64,000 bases of DNA from the NCBI RefSeq assembly GCF_964019385.1, contig NC_088651.1:1798847-1862846 (forward strand), read 5' to 3'. Positions 10,090 to 20,640 of this stretch are shown here, one piece after another. This DNA is from Sycon ciliatum. Its lineage: Eukaryota > Porifera > Calcarea > Leucosolenida > Sycettidae. The notes beneath the pieces were generated by a model. It ran no database searches. It was not told the DNA's origin and was given only the letters and a program-made list of their open reading frames with translations. Numbering within the stretch: position 1 is the stretch's first letter; each line of letters starts with the position of its first letter. The translations under genes were made by a program, and so were the position numbers.

Positions 10090-10102
10090 GGTTTCGGCAC
10101 CA
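10090..10102 (-). other. Primer binding site of BEL element
   Basis: On the minus strand TGGTGCCGAAACC begins 4 nt inside the 5' LTR. TGG is the complement of a tRNA CCA end. The tRNA species was not identified. Confidence 0.65.
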
Positions 10103-10106
10103 AAAA

Positions 10107-10472
10107 TGTCGCCGTGCGACTACTACTGTGACCCTGATCTAACAATACTCATGCCAGTTGCACTACAAACAATCCACTCATGACATCTTGCTCTAAAAGG
10201 CGAGCTTCCTGCAAACTTGGATTCACACAAGAGCCATAAGAACACGAGGTCAATCTTGGTGATCATAAAAAGGGGAGCCTGATTAGGAACGCGCATGCCT
10301 AATTTATACGGGTCAAGATCGCGCATGCCTAATATGCGCGCGTACCATACTGCGCATGCCTATAGCCATTCAGAATATGGAAGGAGCGCGGCAAGGTCAG
10401 AAAGAGTAGGCTCTAGCACTACAAATTTATGTCTAAGTGATAATTATGGAAATTACGATCGCGTTCGCGACA
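10107..10472 (-). repeat. 5' LTR of BEL element
   Basis: 366 bp, TGTC...GACA, the pair of 3572-3907. It is followed by the second GAGTG target copy and then by the rest of the unit 1 sequence. Confidence 0.92.
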
Positions 10473-10477
10473 GAGTG

Positions 10478-10737
10478 CGCATTCACGATGTGCTAGATCT
10501 GTTAGCCTGTTAGTTGTAAAACGTCAGTACGGTCGGTCAGTGTCGTGCAATGTTATCGCATGAGCTGATTGTTTAGTAACTGGTGGTGTTAGTGGACAGT
10601 ATAGCGTAACTTGTAGTTCCTGGGTCCTTTCTTTTTTGTATAAATTTCCTCATTTTGCCGGTATAAATAGATATGATGCAATCGCAAAGGAGAACAGTTC
10701 TTAACCAACAGTCACAGCCATCATCTACCCGGTAAGT
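10478..10737 (+). promoter_or_regulatory. TATA box and splice-donor-like site, unit 1
   Basis: TATAAATAG at 10662-10670 is followed by a purine-rich leader and by CCCGGTAAGTGCC (GTAAGT at 10732-10737), a full-consensus 5' splice site. The same arrangement stands in units 2 and 3. It may be the promoter and first non-coding exon of a spliced transcript. No acceptor or downstream exon could be assigned. Confidence 0.4.
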
Positions 10738-10901
10738 GCCTGGTGCGACTCATGTCCTGGTGTAGGTGGTAGGGAAATTGATGAAGTGAAGTATTGTTTA
10801 CTTCTTAGTATCATAAGGTACCTTTTTTGCATCTGACGGCTCAGTTGTGAAAAATATTTGTTGGTCAGAAATATTTGCAAAAAAATATAAAACATAATGA
10901 T

Positions 10902-12995
10902 TGTGTGAGGGCCTATAGCCGGCACACACTGAAGAGGGATTCACAGAATCTTTTTGGCGATGCAACACGCGATGCAACAGCCGCGAAACCAGGAAATCCC
11001 CAAATCTCAGCCATCTCGTACCCAACGCAACTGCCGCAACTGGGCCATCGCAGAAGCTTGGCTCAACTTTTGCGATGTGACAAGCGATTTGGCGTACGAT
11101 TTTGACCTTTTCCACAGCAAAGTTGTACAAAGGTTCAACAGCTGCCTATAAATTTGTACAAGTTGGACCAAACTGCGCGATTACCATGGTGACGTATCGC
11201 ACACGGCCGTCGCACACGTCGCATCGGATTCACAGGACCTTTCTTGCGATGCGACTCGATCTGCGACGGAGACGTGCGATATGAACTCACGAAATACCAT
11301 TCACAGAAGGCGTCAGCGATGCGACAACGCCTTGCTGATTTAAACGGGATTCACAGAAGCTTTTTTTGCGATGCAACGCGGGATGCGACAGCCGCAAAAC
11401 CAGGAAATCCCCAAATCGCAGCCATCTCGCACCCTACGCAACTGCCGCAACTGGGCCATCGCAGAAGCTTGGCTCAACTTTTGCGATGTGACAAGCGATT
11501 TGGCATACGATTTTGACCTTTTCGACAGCAAAGTTGTACAAAGGTTCAACAGTTGCCTATAAATTTGTACAAGTTGTACCAACTTGCACGATTACCATGG
11601 TGAGTGACGTATCGCACACGTCCGTCGCACACGTCGCATCGGATTCACAGGACCTTTTTTGCGATGCGACTCGATCTGCGACGGAGACGTTTGATATGAA
11701 CTCGCGAAATACCATTCACAGAAGGCGTCAGCGATGCGACAACGCCTTGCTGATTTAAGCGGGATTCACAGAAGCTTTTTTTGCGATGCGACACGGGACG
11801 CGACGTGATCTGCGACAGACGCGTGCGATTCGAGCTCGAGAAATACCATTCACAGAAGAAGTCAACGATGCGACAACGCCCTGCTGATTTGGCGCGAAGG
11901 TCAATGCAGTTGGGAGCATCACCATGGTATTCGCGCTGTTTGGTACAAATTTACAGGCAACTCTTGAATCTTTGTACAACTTTGCTGTAAAAAAGGTAAA
12001 AATCGTACGCCAAATCGCTCCAGTTGCGTAGGGTGCGAGATGGCTGCGATTTGGGGATTTCCCGGTTTCGCGGCGGTCGCATCGCGTGTCGCACCACAAA
12101 AAAAAGCTTGTGTGAATCAAGCTCAACTTCTGCGATGGCCCAGTTACGGCAGTTGCGTGGGGTGCGAGATGGCTGCGATTTGGGTATTTCCCGGTTTCGC
12201 GACTGTCGCATCGCAAATGCTTCTGTGAATCCCGCTTTAAGGCCGATTCACAATACAACTTTCTGCGATGCGGGTTTTGCGACATTTGCGACACGAAACT
12301 GCCTTTGTGCTGTCACAGAATTTGAAGAAAGTTCAACTTTTGCGACATGTGACACGCGACATACACAAATGGAGTACAGTTTCTACCTTGGGTGCACGTG
12401 CATTGTACTACTAGTGCATAAGGGCATGTTCAATTGGTAGGATCGGGATCCCGATCCACCGGATCCACTGGATTAGCACCCTTTCGAATTGTCGGATCCG
12501 GATCCAAATGTGACCTTTGTGCGTATATGGCGGGTAAAAATCATTTTTGTACACATTGTGGTACGCACACGTGGATGGAGATCGATAGAGCTTGTTGACT
12601 TTTCCTACGACGTACGCGATGAGTACGACGTTCACCCTTTTGGTTGACTTGTCATTGTGAGCGCCATTGTCAACATGGCAACAGTCAAGGTCCAAAATAA
12701 AGTGTTCAGTTGAATCTGAAGGATCCGACGGATCTGAGATCTGGATCCCGATCCTTACCAATCGAACATGCCCAGAGGATGTCGCAAAGACTCGCAAACA
12801 TGAAAAATATTTTGAACCGTGTGTCGCGGTCGCAGCTCGGCGCAGGTGGCACGTGTCGCATGTTGCGTTGCAAGAGGATGTATTGTCAATCGGGCTTTAC
12901 GGTCAAGACTACATGTACACAAATGGAGTACAGACTATCAAACATGTCGCATGTCGAATCGCAAGAAGTTGTAGTGTGAATCAGCCTTTACGATC
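10902..12995. repeat. Nest of inverted-repeat elements (unit 2)
   Basis: Same family of GATTCACAGAAGC...GCGATGCGAC arms as in unit 1, but with one or more extra blocks, so the nest is longer. It includes the GGGCATG MITE at 12422-12773. No gene is seen. Confidence 0.7.
12422..12773. mobile_element. MITE with GGGCATGTTC termini, copy 2
   Basis: GGGCATGTTCAATTGG at left and CCAATCGAACATGCCC at right. TAA precedes it and AGA follows. It is 352 bp, shorter than copies 1 and 3. Confidence 0.55.
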
Positions 12996-13600
12996 ATGAC
13001 TAAATGTATATCGCTTCACCCTGCACGTAAAGTGATTTTGCACACATGTAGCGATTCAGCTTGTTCTCTTCTTTACCAGTACGACAACGTTTCATACTAA
13101 ATAATTATAACGAATGTGTCTTTTCACAACCAGGAGACTTTACAAATATAAACAATCCTTCATTAATTTTCATTTATTTCACTACAACCTACACCACGAT
13201 TTGAATCGCACCAGGCCGGCAGGCCCTTCCAAATTATGTTTTGCATCTTGGAGAGAAATTATTTTTTATTGCTACACAGACTGAAGAACGAGCAGTTAAT
13301 GTTTCGTGCTGTTTGTCATTGCTATGAGGTTCGGTCTCATTTTCTCTTTGCTGCGCTGATGAGTCCACAAAGAACCAAAATAGCATTCTGTCCGTATATT
13401 GGGAACGTACAATCAAGTATGTACATGTACATGTATATTGTATTCACTCGTTTGCTAACTTTCATGTAGATATACAGGACAAGAAGGGCAATCAAGGCTT
13501 GTTTGCTGCTACTCCAATGTTCATGCTTACGCAATAATCAGGGAACATAAGGATGTAGGAAGCTACAGAAACAATTCGATTCTTTCTTTGGTTATATTTG
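12996..13600. other. Conserved 3' flank of gene A, unit 2
   Basis: Matches 1741-2300 of unit 1, including the conserved block at about 13255-13380 and an ACATGT tract near 13420. No gene is seen. Confidence 0.6.
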
Positions 13601-13604
13601 TGGT

Positions 13605-13620
13605 GGCTTTGAAAAAAGCC
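13605..13620 (-). terminator. Histone-type 3' stem-loop of gene A2
   Basis: Minus strand GGCTTTTTTCAAAGCC then ACCACA, with CCAAAGAAAGAATC downstream (minus strand of about 13577-13590). Same geometry as A1. Confidence 0.8.
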
Positions 13621-13668
13621 AGATAAAGTGAGGATAGCTCACGGCCGTAGAAGCATGCTGGTTGACGT

Positions 13669-13770
13669 TTACGCGAACAACCAACTAATAATTCTGAGAA
13701 GATAAGCCACTAAGAAAAGTAGGGCCAGTATGTCTGGTACTGTCATCGCTTGCTCCAGTTCCAAACGCAT
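13669..13770 (-). CDS. Small membrane protein A2 (33 aa)
   Basis: Second copy of the A gene. It differs from A1 at residue 12 (P for I) and residue 16 (A for G). MRLELEQA start, single hydrophobic segment, WLFA end. Divergent from B2, with 331 bp between start codons. The proline inside the hydrophobic stretch is unusual and hints that A copies are less constrained than B copies. Confidence 0.58.
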   Translation of the reverse strand: MRLELEQAMTVPDILALLFLVAYLLRIISWLFA

Positions 13771-14017
13771 TGTGAAGAATGGGAGGGAAGACGAACCAAT
13801 CCTAGTAGGACTTATCGAAATTAGTAAATGATGCCTTTCGCCAAAAGTTTACTTGAAGTATTATTTTTGCCCACATCCCCGTCAAAAAATATTTTCGTTT
13901 CACGTGTAAGAGACGAAAATGGGAAAAAATAATGTGCTAGGGCTTTAGCCCACACGCTAAGGTAGACCAGTACATGTATATGTATGTTAGACTGCCCACC
14001 AGCCAACCCGTGCAATG

Positions 14018-14025
14018 TATATAAG
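14018..14025 (+). promoter_or_regulatory. TATA box of gene B2
   Basis: TATATAAG with GGCGTCATTATCC about 25 bp downstream, as in unit 1. Confidence 0.65.
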
Positions 14026-14101
14026 CAGCAGATGGCTGTCCGAACGGCGTCATTATCCGTTTTCCCACTTTGACGAGTTCACACTATTGTCGTTCTTCAC
14101 A

Positions 14102-14215
14102 ATGGATGAGTTCAGAATGAATCCAGAACTGGAGAAATATCTGGCCGTGGGAGCACTACTTCTTATTCTCGTGTTAGTGCTATATCCACTGCTTTGTGAG
14201 CTAGCGGGAATGTGA
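14102..14215 (+). CDS. Small membrane protein B2 (37 aa)
   Basis: Protein identical to B1 and B3, with only synonymous base differences. One hydrophobic helix at residues 14-31 and the acidic-polar leader MDEFRMNPELEK. The start is the ATG after TTCTTCACA. An upstream in-frame ATG overlaps the TATA box and is not used in this call. Confidence 0.7.
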   Translation: MDEFRMNPELEKYLAVGALLLILVLVLYPLLCELAGM

Positions 14216-14261
14216 ACGAGCATCATGCTTCAACAGCCTTGAGCATTTCTTCACTTCATCT

Positions 14262-14277
14262 GGCTTTTTTCAAAGCC
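14262..14277 (+). terminator. Histone-type 3' stem-loop of gene B2
   Basis: GGCTTTTTTCAAAGCC, then ACCA and the CCAAAGAAAGAATCC element at about 14290-14305. Confidence 0.8.
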
Positions 14278-14305
14278 ACCAAAAATAAATCCAAAGAAAG
14301 AATCC

Positions 14306-14888
14306 TGTGTCGTATTTGTTCTGTAGGTTGCTGGAGACGGTGTATTTCGTGATGTAAACAATGGCAGACAATGTACATGTACATGTACAGTATGTACACG
14401 TAAGAACCGTGATGACTGGGCAGGACATGCAGAGATTCAGTACGAACGAAAATACAATTAATTTTCACAAGTTGGAAGACTGTTGGAGTGCGCATCCACG
14501 ATGTGCTAGATCCGTTAGCCTGTCAGTTGTAAAACGTCAGTACCGTTGGTCAGTGTCGTGTTTAGTAACTGGTGGTGTTAATGGAAAATAGAGCGTAACC
14601 TGTAGTTCCTGGGTCCTTTCTTTTTTGTATAAATTTCCTCATTTTGCTGGTATAAAATATCACGCTATCGCAAAAGGAGAACAGTTCTTAACCAACAGTC
14701 ACAGCCATCATCTACCCGGTAAGTGCCTGGTGCGACTCATGTCCTGGTGTAGGTGGAAGGGAAATTGATGAAGAGACGTATTGTTTACTTCTTAGTATCA
14801 TAAGGTGCCTTTTTTTGCACCTGACGGCTCAGTTGTGAAAAATATTTGTTGGTCAGAAATATTTGCTAAAAATATAAAACATAATGAT
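14306..14888 (+). promoter_or_regulatory. 3' flank of B2 with TATA and splice-donor-like site
   Basis: Holds an ACATGT tract (about 14372-14390), the uninterrupted BEL target near 14490, TATAAAATA at 14651-14659, and GTAAGT at 14719-14724 in CCCGGTAAGTGCC. No coding region is recognised. Confidence 0.4.
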
Positions 14889-16810
14889 TGTGTGAGGGCC
14901 TATAGCCGGCACACACTGAAGAGGGATTCACAGAAGATTTTTTGCGATGCAACACGGGATGTGACAGCCGCGAAACCAAGAAATCCCCAAATCACAGCCA
15001 TCTCGCACCCAACGCAACTGCCGCAACTGGGCCATCGCAGAAGTTGAGCTTGGCTCAACTTTTGCGATGTGACAAGAGATTTGGTGTACGATTATGACGT
15101 TTTCTACAGCAAAGTTGTACAAAGGTTCAACAGTTGCCTATAAATTTGTACAAGTTGTACCAAACCGCGCGATTACCATGGTGACGTATCGAACGCGTCC
15201 ATTGCAGATCACGTCGCATCGGATTCACAGAAGCTTTTTTTGCGATGCGACGCGATCTGCGACGGAGGCGTGCGATACGAACTCGCGGAATACCATTCAC
15301 AGAATATGTCAGCGATACGTCAGCGATACGACAACGCCTTGCTGATTTAAGGGCGATTCACAGAAGCTTTGTTTGGGATGCGACACACGATGCGACGTGA
15401 TCTGCGACGGACGCGTGCAATGCAAACTCGCGAAATACCATTCACAGAAGAAGTCAACGACGCGACAACGCCCTGCTGATTTGGAGCGAAGTTCAATGCA
15501 GGTGGGTGCATCACCATGGTATTCACGCGGTTTGTTACAAATTTGCAGGCAACTCTTGAATCTTTGTACAACTTTGCTGTAGAAAAGGTCAAAATCGTAC
15601 GCCAAATCGTTTTGCCACTCTAGTTGCGTAGGGTGCGAGATGGCTGCGATTTGGGGATTTCCCGGTTTCGCGGCTGTCGCATCGCGTGTCGCATCGCAAA
15701 GAAAAACCTTTGTGAATCAAGCTCAACTTCTGCGATGGCCCAGTTACGGCAGTTGCGTGGGGTACGAGATGGCTGCGATTTGGGTATTTCCCGGTTTCAC
15801 GGCTGTCGCATCGCAAAAAAGCTTTGGTTAATCAAGCTCAACCTCTGCGATGGCCCAGTTAAGGCAGTTGCGTGGAGTTTAGGATGGCTGCGATTTGGAT
15901 ATTTCCCTGTTTTAAGGCTGTCGCATCGCCAAAATGATTCTGTGAATCCCCCTTTTATTAACGCCGATTCACAATACAACTTTCTGCGACGCGACATGCG
16001 ATTTGCGATAGTTGCGACAAGAAACTGCCTGTGTTCTGTCGCAGAAGTTGAAGAAAGTTCAACTTTTGCGACATGTGACACGCGACATACACAAATGGAG
16101 TACAGTTTCTACCCAGGGTGCACGTGCATATTACTACTACTTTTGTAGTGCATAAGGGCATGTTCGATTGGTAGGATCGGGATCCCAATCCACCAGATCC
16201 ACAGGATTCGCACACTTTCGATTGGTCGAATCCGGATCCGGCTCCTTTGGATTTGGATCCGGTCAACCCACCTCGGGGAGCAGGGTTGACCGGATCCAAA
16301 TGTGACCTTTGTGCGCATAAGGCGGGTAAAAATCATTTTTGTACACATTGTGGTACGCACATGTGGATGGAGATCGATAGAGCTTGTTGACTTTTCATAC
16401 GAAGTACGCGATGAGTACAACATTCACCCTTTTGGGTGACTTGTCATTGTGAGCGCCATTGTGAACATGGCAACAGTCAAGGTCAATAATAAAGTGTTCG
16501 CTTGAATCTGAAGTATCCGACGGATCTGAGATCCGGATCCCGATGCCGATCCTTACCAATCGAACATGCCCTGAGGATGTCGCAAAGACTCGCAAACATG
16601 AAAAATATTTTGAACCGTGTGTCGCGGTCGCAGCTCTTCGCAGGTGGCACGTGTCGCATGTTGCATAGCAAGAAGTTGTATTGTGAATCAGTCTTTACGG
16701 TCAAGACTGCATGTACAAAAATGGAGTACAGACTCCCAAACATGTTGCATGTCGAGGCGAAAGAAGTTGCATTGTGAATTGGCCTTTACGGTCCTGACTA
16801 CATGTACATC
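14889..16810. repeat. Nest of inverted-repeat elements (unit 3)
   Basis: Same arms as units 1 and 2, with a third AACTTCTGCGATGGCCCAGTT block around 15840-15930 that the other units lack. It includes the GGGCATG MITE. No gene is seen. Confidence 0.7.
16156..16571. mobile_element. MITE with GGGCATGTTC termini, copy 3
   Basis: 416 bp between GGGCATGTTCGATTGG and CCAATCGAACATGCCC. TAA precedes it and TGA follows. It retains an inner GGTCAACCCACCTCGGGGAG block shared with copy 1 and lost from copy 2. Confidence 0.55.
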
Positions 16811-17395
16811 GCTTCACGCTGCACGAAAATAGATTTTGCATACATGTAGCGATTCAGCTTGTTCTCTTCTTTACCACTACAACATTTCATACTGAACGAT
16901 TATAACGAATGTGGCTTTGTCACAACCAGGAGACTTTACAAATATAAACAATCATTCACTTCATCAATTTCACTACCACCTACACCGCGATATGAATCAC
17001 ACCAGGCCGGTAGGCCCTTCCAAATTATGTTTTGCATCTTGGAGAAAAATTATATTTTATTGCCACACAGACTGAAGAACGAGCAGTTAATGTTTCGTGC
17101 TGTTTGTCATTGCTAAGAGGTTCGGTCTCATTTTCTCTTTGTTGCGCTGATGAGACCACAAAGAACCAAAATAATAGCATTCTGTCCGCAGATTGGGAAC
17201 GTACAATCAAGTACGTACATGTACATGTATATTGTATTCACTCGTTTGCTAACTTTCATGTAGATATACAGGACAAGAAGGACAATCAAGGCTTGTTTGC
17301 TGCTACTCCAATGTTCATGCTTACGCAATAATCAGGAAACATAAGGATGTAGCAAGCTACAGAAATAATTCCATTCTTTCTTTGGTTATATTTGT
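16811..17395. other. Conserved 3' flank of gene A, unit 3
   Basis: Matches the same part of units 1 and 2, with the conserved block at about 17040-17170 and an ACATGT tract near 17215-17230. No gene is seen. Confidence 0.6.
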
Positions 17396-17398
17396 GGT

Positions 17399-17414
17399 GG
17401 CTTTGAAAAAAGCC
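17399..17414 (-). terminator. Histone-type 3' stem-loop of gene A3
   Basis: Minus strand GGCTTTTTTCAAAGCC with ACCACA and the CCAAAGAAAGAATG element downstream. Confidence 0.8.
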
Positions 17415-17462
17415 AGATGAAGTGAGGATAGCTCACGGCCGTAGAAGCATGCTGGTTGACGT

Positions 17463-17564
17463 TTACGCGAACAACCAACTAATAATTCTGAGAAGATAAG
17501 CCACTAAGAAAAGTAGGGCCAGTATGTCTATTACTGTCCTCGCTTGCTCCAGTTCCAAACGCAT
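17463..17564 (-). CDS. Small membrane protein A3 (33 aa)
   Basis: Third copy of A, with R at residue 9 and A at residue 16 relative to A1. Same MRLELE start and WLFA end. Its promoter side is now separated from B3 by the pogo-like element at 17769-18521, so a shared A/B control region is broken in this unit. Confidence 0.58.
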   Translation of the reverse strand: MRLELEQARTVIDILALLFLVAYLLRIISWLFA

Positions 17565-17768
17565 TGTGAAGAATGGGAGGGAAGAAGAACCAATCCTAGA
17601 AGGAATTATCGAAATTAGTAAATGATGCCTTTCGCCAAAAGTTTATTATTTTTGCCCACATCCCCGTCAAAAAATATTTTCGTTTCACGTGTAAGAGACG
17701 AAAATGGGAAAAATAATGTGCTAGGGCTTCAGCCCACACGCTAAGGTAGACCACTACATGTACATGTA

Positions 17769-18521
17769 CAGTCAACTTCGCCAATAACGACATTCGGCGG
17801 GGCATCAGAAAAGTGTCCTTATTCGCGAAGTGTCCTTATAACCGAAGTCCCATTTGAATGTATGTGAACCCATATTTTGGATAGTATGATATGCATATCA
17901 AAATCAAGCTCTTTTCTTGCTCTATATCAATGTGTACTTTATTTTCATATTGCAGTTGAAAGGAACTAAATATTCAATATGCAAGGGAAATCAATTGAAA
18001 AATATGCCTTTTTGAGTCATCTACAGGGCCAGAGACATGTACATGTATGATGCTTACTGTACAATCATGTACAACTACATGTACATTGTATACATATACA
18101 TGTAGGTTATCTGGTAAATCCAACAATTTTGAAGCCAACATAAGAAAGGAAGAAAAAGCCCCCCCCCCCCCTTGGCTGCATTTTCTTGCAAAGTAACACG
18201 TTAGTTGCATGTGTGCAATAATATCCATCACCAGTACCGGTGCACCATAGGTTCTGGTACTTCTGCATGACAGGTACATGTACGTGACTGACAGGTACTT
18301 GAAATAGCTGTCAAAAGCCCAGAAAGTCGTTATTCAAGCAGTGAATATGACCACGGGGCACTAAAAGCATGTCGCTATACGCGAATTGTCGTTATTCAGA
18401 TAGTCGTTATATCCGAAGTTAAATGTATACAGTTAGATGGGACTTTGCTCTGGGCATGGAAATTCGGTCGTTATTCGCGAATTGTCGTTATATCCGCAGT
18501 CGTTATTAGCGAAGTTGACTG
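17769..18521. mobile_element. pogo-like MITE (753 bp)
   Basis: Termini CAGTCAACTTCGCCAATAACG and its inverted partner CGTTATTAGCGAAGTTGACTG, flanked by TA on both sides (17767-17768 and 18522-18523). Inner copies of GTCGTTATTCGCG and related TCGTTAT phrases run through both ends. TA target and CAGT ends fit the Tc1/mariner-pogo superfamily. No transposase is seen. It sits between genes A3 and B3; the empty site is visible in units 1 and 2. Confidence 0.75.
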
Positions 18522-18556
18522 TATGTTAGACTGCCCACCAGCCAACCCGTGCAATG

Positions 18557-18568
18557 TATATATATATA
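18557..18568 (+). promoter_or_regulatory. TATA region of gene B3, expanded
   Basis: Here the box reads as a run of TA repeats, GTATATATATATACTCAAGCAG, longer than TATATAAGCAG in B1 and B2. The start-site motif GGCGTCATTATCC still follows. Spacing from box to start site may have changed by several bases. Confidence 0.5.
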
Positions 18569-18650
18569 CTCAAGCAGCAGATGGCTGTCCGAACGGCGTC
18601 ATTATCCGTTTTCCCACTTTGACGAGTTCACACTATTGTCGTTCTTCACA

Positions 18651-18764
18651 ATGGATGAGTTCAGAATGAATCCAGAACTGGAGAAATATCTGGCCGTGGG
18701 AGCCTTACTCCTTATTCTCGTGTTAGTGCTATATCCACTGCTTTGTGAGCTAGCGGGAATGTGA
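18651..18764 (+). CDS. Small membrane protein B3 (37 aa)
   Basis: Protein identical to B1 and B2. The leader MDEFRMNPELEK, the helix at 14-31 and the CELAGM tail are preserved even though the upstream region is interrupted by a transposon. This suggests either a recent insertion or a promoter contained within the last 100 bp. Confidence 0.7.
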   Translation: MDEFRMNPELEKYLAVGALLLILVLVLYPLLCELAGM

Positions 18765-18810
18765 ACGAGCATCATGCTTCAACAGCCTTGAGCATTTCTT
18801 CACTTCATCT

Positions 18811-18826
18811 GGCTTTTTTCAAAGCC
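18811..18826 (+). terminator. Histone-type 3' stem-loop of gene B3
   Basis: GGCTTTTTTCAAAGCC, ACCA, then CCAAAGAAAGAATCC. Confidence 0.8.
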
Positions 18827-18854
18827 ACCAAAAATAAATCCAAAGAAAGAATCC

Positions 18855-19443
18855 TGTGTCGTATTTGTTCTGTAGGTTGCTGGAGACGGTCTGTTTCGTG
18901 ATGTAAACAATGGCAGACAATGTACATGTACATGTACAGTATGTACACGTAAGAACTCTGATGACTGGTCAGGACATGCAGAGATTCAGTACGAACGAAA
19001 ATACAATTAATTTTCACAAGTTGGAAGACTGTTGGAGTGCGCATCCACGATGTGCTAGATCCGTTAGCCTGTCAGTTGTAAAACGTCAGTATCGTCGGTC
19101 AGTGTCGTGTTTAGTAACTGGTGGTGTTAGTGGAAAATAGAGCCTAACCTGTAGTTCCTGGGTCCTTTCTTTTTTGTATAAATTTCCTCATTTTGCTGGT
19201 ATAAAATATCACGCTATCGCAAAAGGAGAACAGTTCTTAACCAACAGTCACAGCCATCATCTACCCGGTAAGTGCCTGGTGCGACTCATGTCCTGGTGTA
19301 GGTGGTAGGGAAATTGATGAAGTGAAGTATTGTTTACTTCTTACTCTTAGTATCATAAGGTACCTTTTTTTGCATCTGACGGCTCAGTTGTGAAAAGTAT
19401 TTTTTGGTCAGAACTATTTGCAAAATATATAAAACATAATGAT
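18855..19443 (+). promoter_or_regulatory. 3' flank of B3 with TATA and splice-donor-like site
   Basis: Same content as in unit 2: an ACATGT tract near 18920-18940, the uninterrupted BEL target near 19035, TATAAAATA at 19200-19208 and GTAAGT at 19268-19273. No coding region is recognised. Confidence 0.4.
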
Positions 19444-20640
19444 TGTGTAAGGGCCTATAGTCGGCACACACTGAAGCGGGATTCACAGAAGCTTTTTTTG
19501 CGATGCAACACGGGATGCGACAGCCGCGAAACCAGGAAATCCTCAAATCGCAGCCATCTCGCACCCTACGCAACTGCCGCAACTGGGCCATCGCAGAAGC
19601 TTGGCTCAACTTTTGCGATGCGACAAGCGATTTGGCGTACGATTTTGACCTTTTCTACAGCAAAGTTGTACAAAGGTTCAACAGTTGCCTATACATTTGT
19701 ACAAGTTGTACCAAACCGCGCGATTACCATGGTGACGTATCGCACGCGTCTGTCGCAGATCACGTCGCATCGGATTCACAGGAGCTTTTTTGTGATGCGA
19801 CGCGATCTGCGATAAGAACTCGCGAAATACCATTCACAGAAGGTGTCAGCGATGCGACAACACCTTGCTGATTTAACCGGGATTCACAGAAGCTTTTTTG
19901 CGATGCGACAGACGCGTGCGAAGCGAACTCGAGATATACCATTCACAGAAGAAGTCAACAATGCGATAACGCCCTGCTGATTTGGCGCGAAGGTCAATGC
20001 AGGTGGGTGCGTCACCACGGTATTCGCGCTGTTTGGTACAAATTTACAGGCAACTCTTGAACCTTTGTACAGCTTTGCTGAAGAAAAGGTCAAAATCGTA
20101 CGCCAAATCGCTTTGCCGCTCCAGTTGCGTAGGGTACGAGATGGCTGTGATTTGGGGATTTCCCGGATTCTTGTCTGTCTCATCGCGTGTCGCACCACAA
20201 GAAAAGCTTCTGTGAATCGAGCTCAACTTCTGCGATGGCCCAGTTACGGCAGTTGCGTGGGGTGCGAGATGGCTGCGATTTGGTTATTTCCTGGTTTCGC
20301 GGCAGTCGCATCGCAAAAAAGCTTCTGTAAATCCCGCTTTAAGGCCGATTCACAATACAACTTTTTTGCGACACGGGATTTGCGACAGTTGCGACACGAA
20401 ACTGCCTTTGTGCTGTCACAGAAGTTGAAGAAAGTTCAACTTTTGCGACATGTGACACGCGACATACACAAATGGAGTACAGTTTCTACCCAGGGTTCAC
20501 GTACATAGTACTACTAGTGCATAAGGATGTAAAGACTTGCAAACATGAAAATTAGTGTGAACCGTGTGTCGCGGTCGCAGCTCGTCGCAGGTGTCACATG
20601 TCGCGTCGCAAGAAGTTGTATTGTGAATCGGCATTTACGG

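Larger units (their letters stand above)
3572..10472 (-). mobile_element. BEL/Pao LTR retrotransposon, looks whole
   Basis: Two terminal repeats (3572-3907 and 10107-10472) begin TG and end CA, and GAGTG is duplicated at both sides (3567-3571 and 10473-10477). One long gag-pol frame fills the interior on the minus strand with no break seen. The repeats differ by about two bases and one short length difference, so the insertion is recent. The target is the unit's TTGGAGTGCGCATCCACG stretch, still uninterrupted in units 2 and 3. Confidence 0.95.
1..10901. repeat. Tandem ~4 kb unit, copy 1 (split by BEL element)
   Basis: Starts at TGTGTAAGGGCCTATAG, the same phrase that recurs at 10902, 14889 and 19444. 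Subtracting the 6.9 kb BEL element and its duplicated 5 bp leaves about 3995 bp, matching unit 2 (3987 bp). Order: MITE nest, gene A on minus, gene B on plus, 3' flank, TATA plus donor-like site. This copy has an extra stretch at about 3190-3560; its part 3365-3490 is an inverted copy of about 10530-10645. The left edge is cut by the window, so the array may continue outside it. Confidence 0.9.
10902..14888. repeat. Tandem ~4 kb unit, copy 2 (most complete)
   Basis: 3987 bp, with no large insertion beyond the MITEs shared by the units, so it serves as the reference copy. It preserves the BEL empty site (TTGGAGTGCGCATCCACG near 14480-14500) and the pogo-like element's empty site (GTATATGTATGTTAGAC near 13975-13992). 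Confidence 0.9.
14889..19443. repeat. Tandem ~4 kb unit, copy 3 (with pogo-like insertion)
   Basis: 4555 bp, or 3800 bp after removing the 755 bp inserted at 17769-18523. Same order as units 1 and 2, with a differently arranged MITE nest. Confidence 0.9.

Noticed and set aside
9476-10183. 235-codon frame on the plus strand antisense to the BEL gene
   Set aside because: Shadow of the conserved minus-strand polyprotein; no domain of its own.
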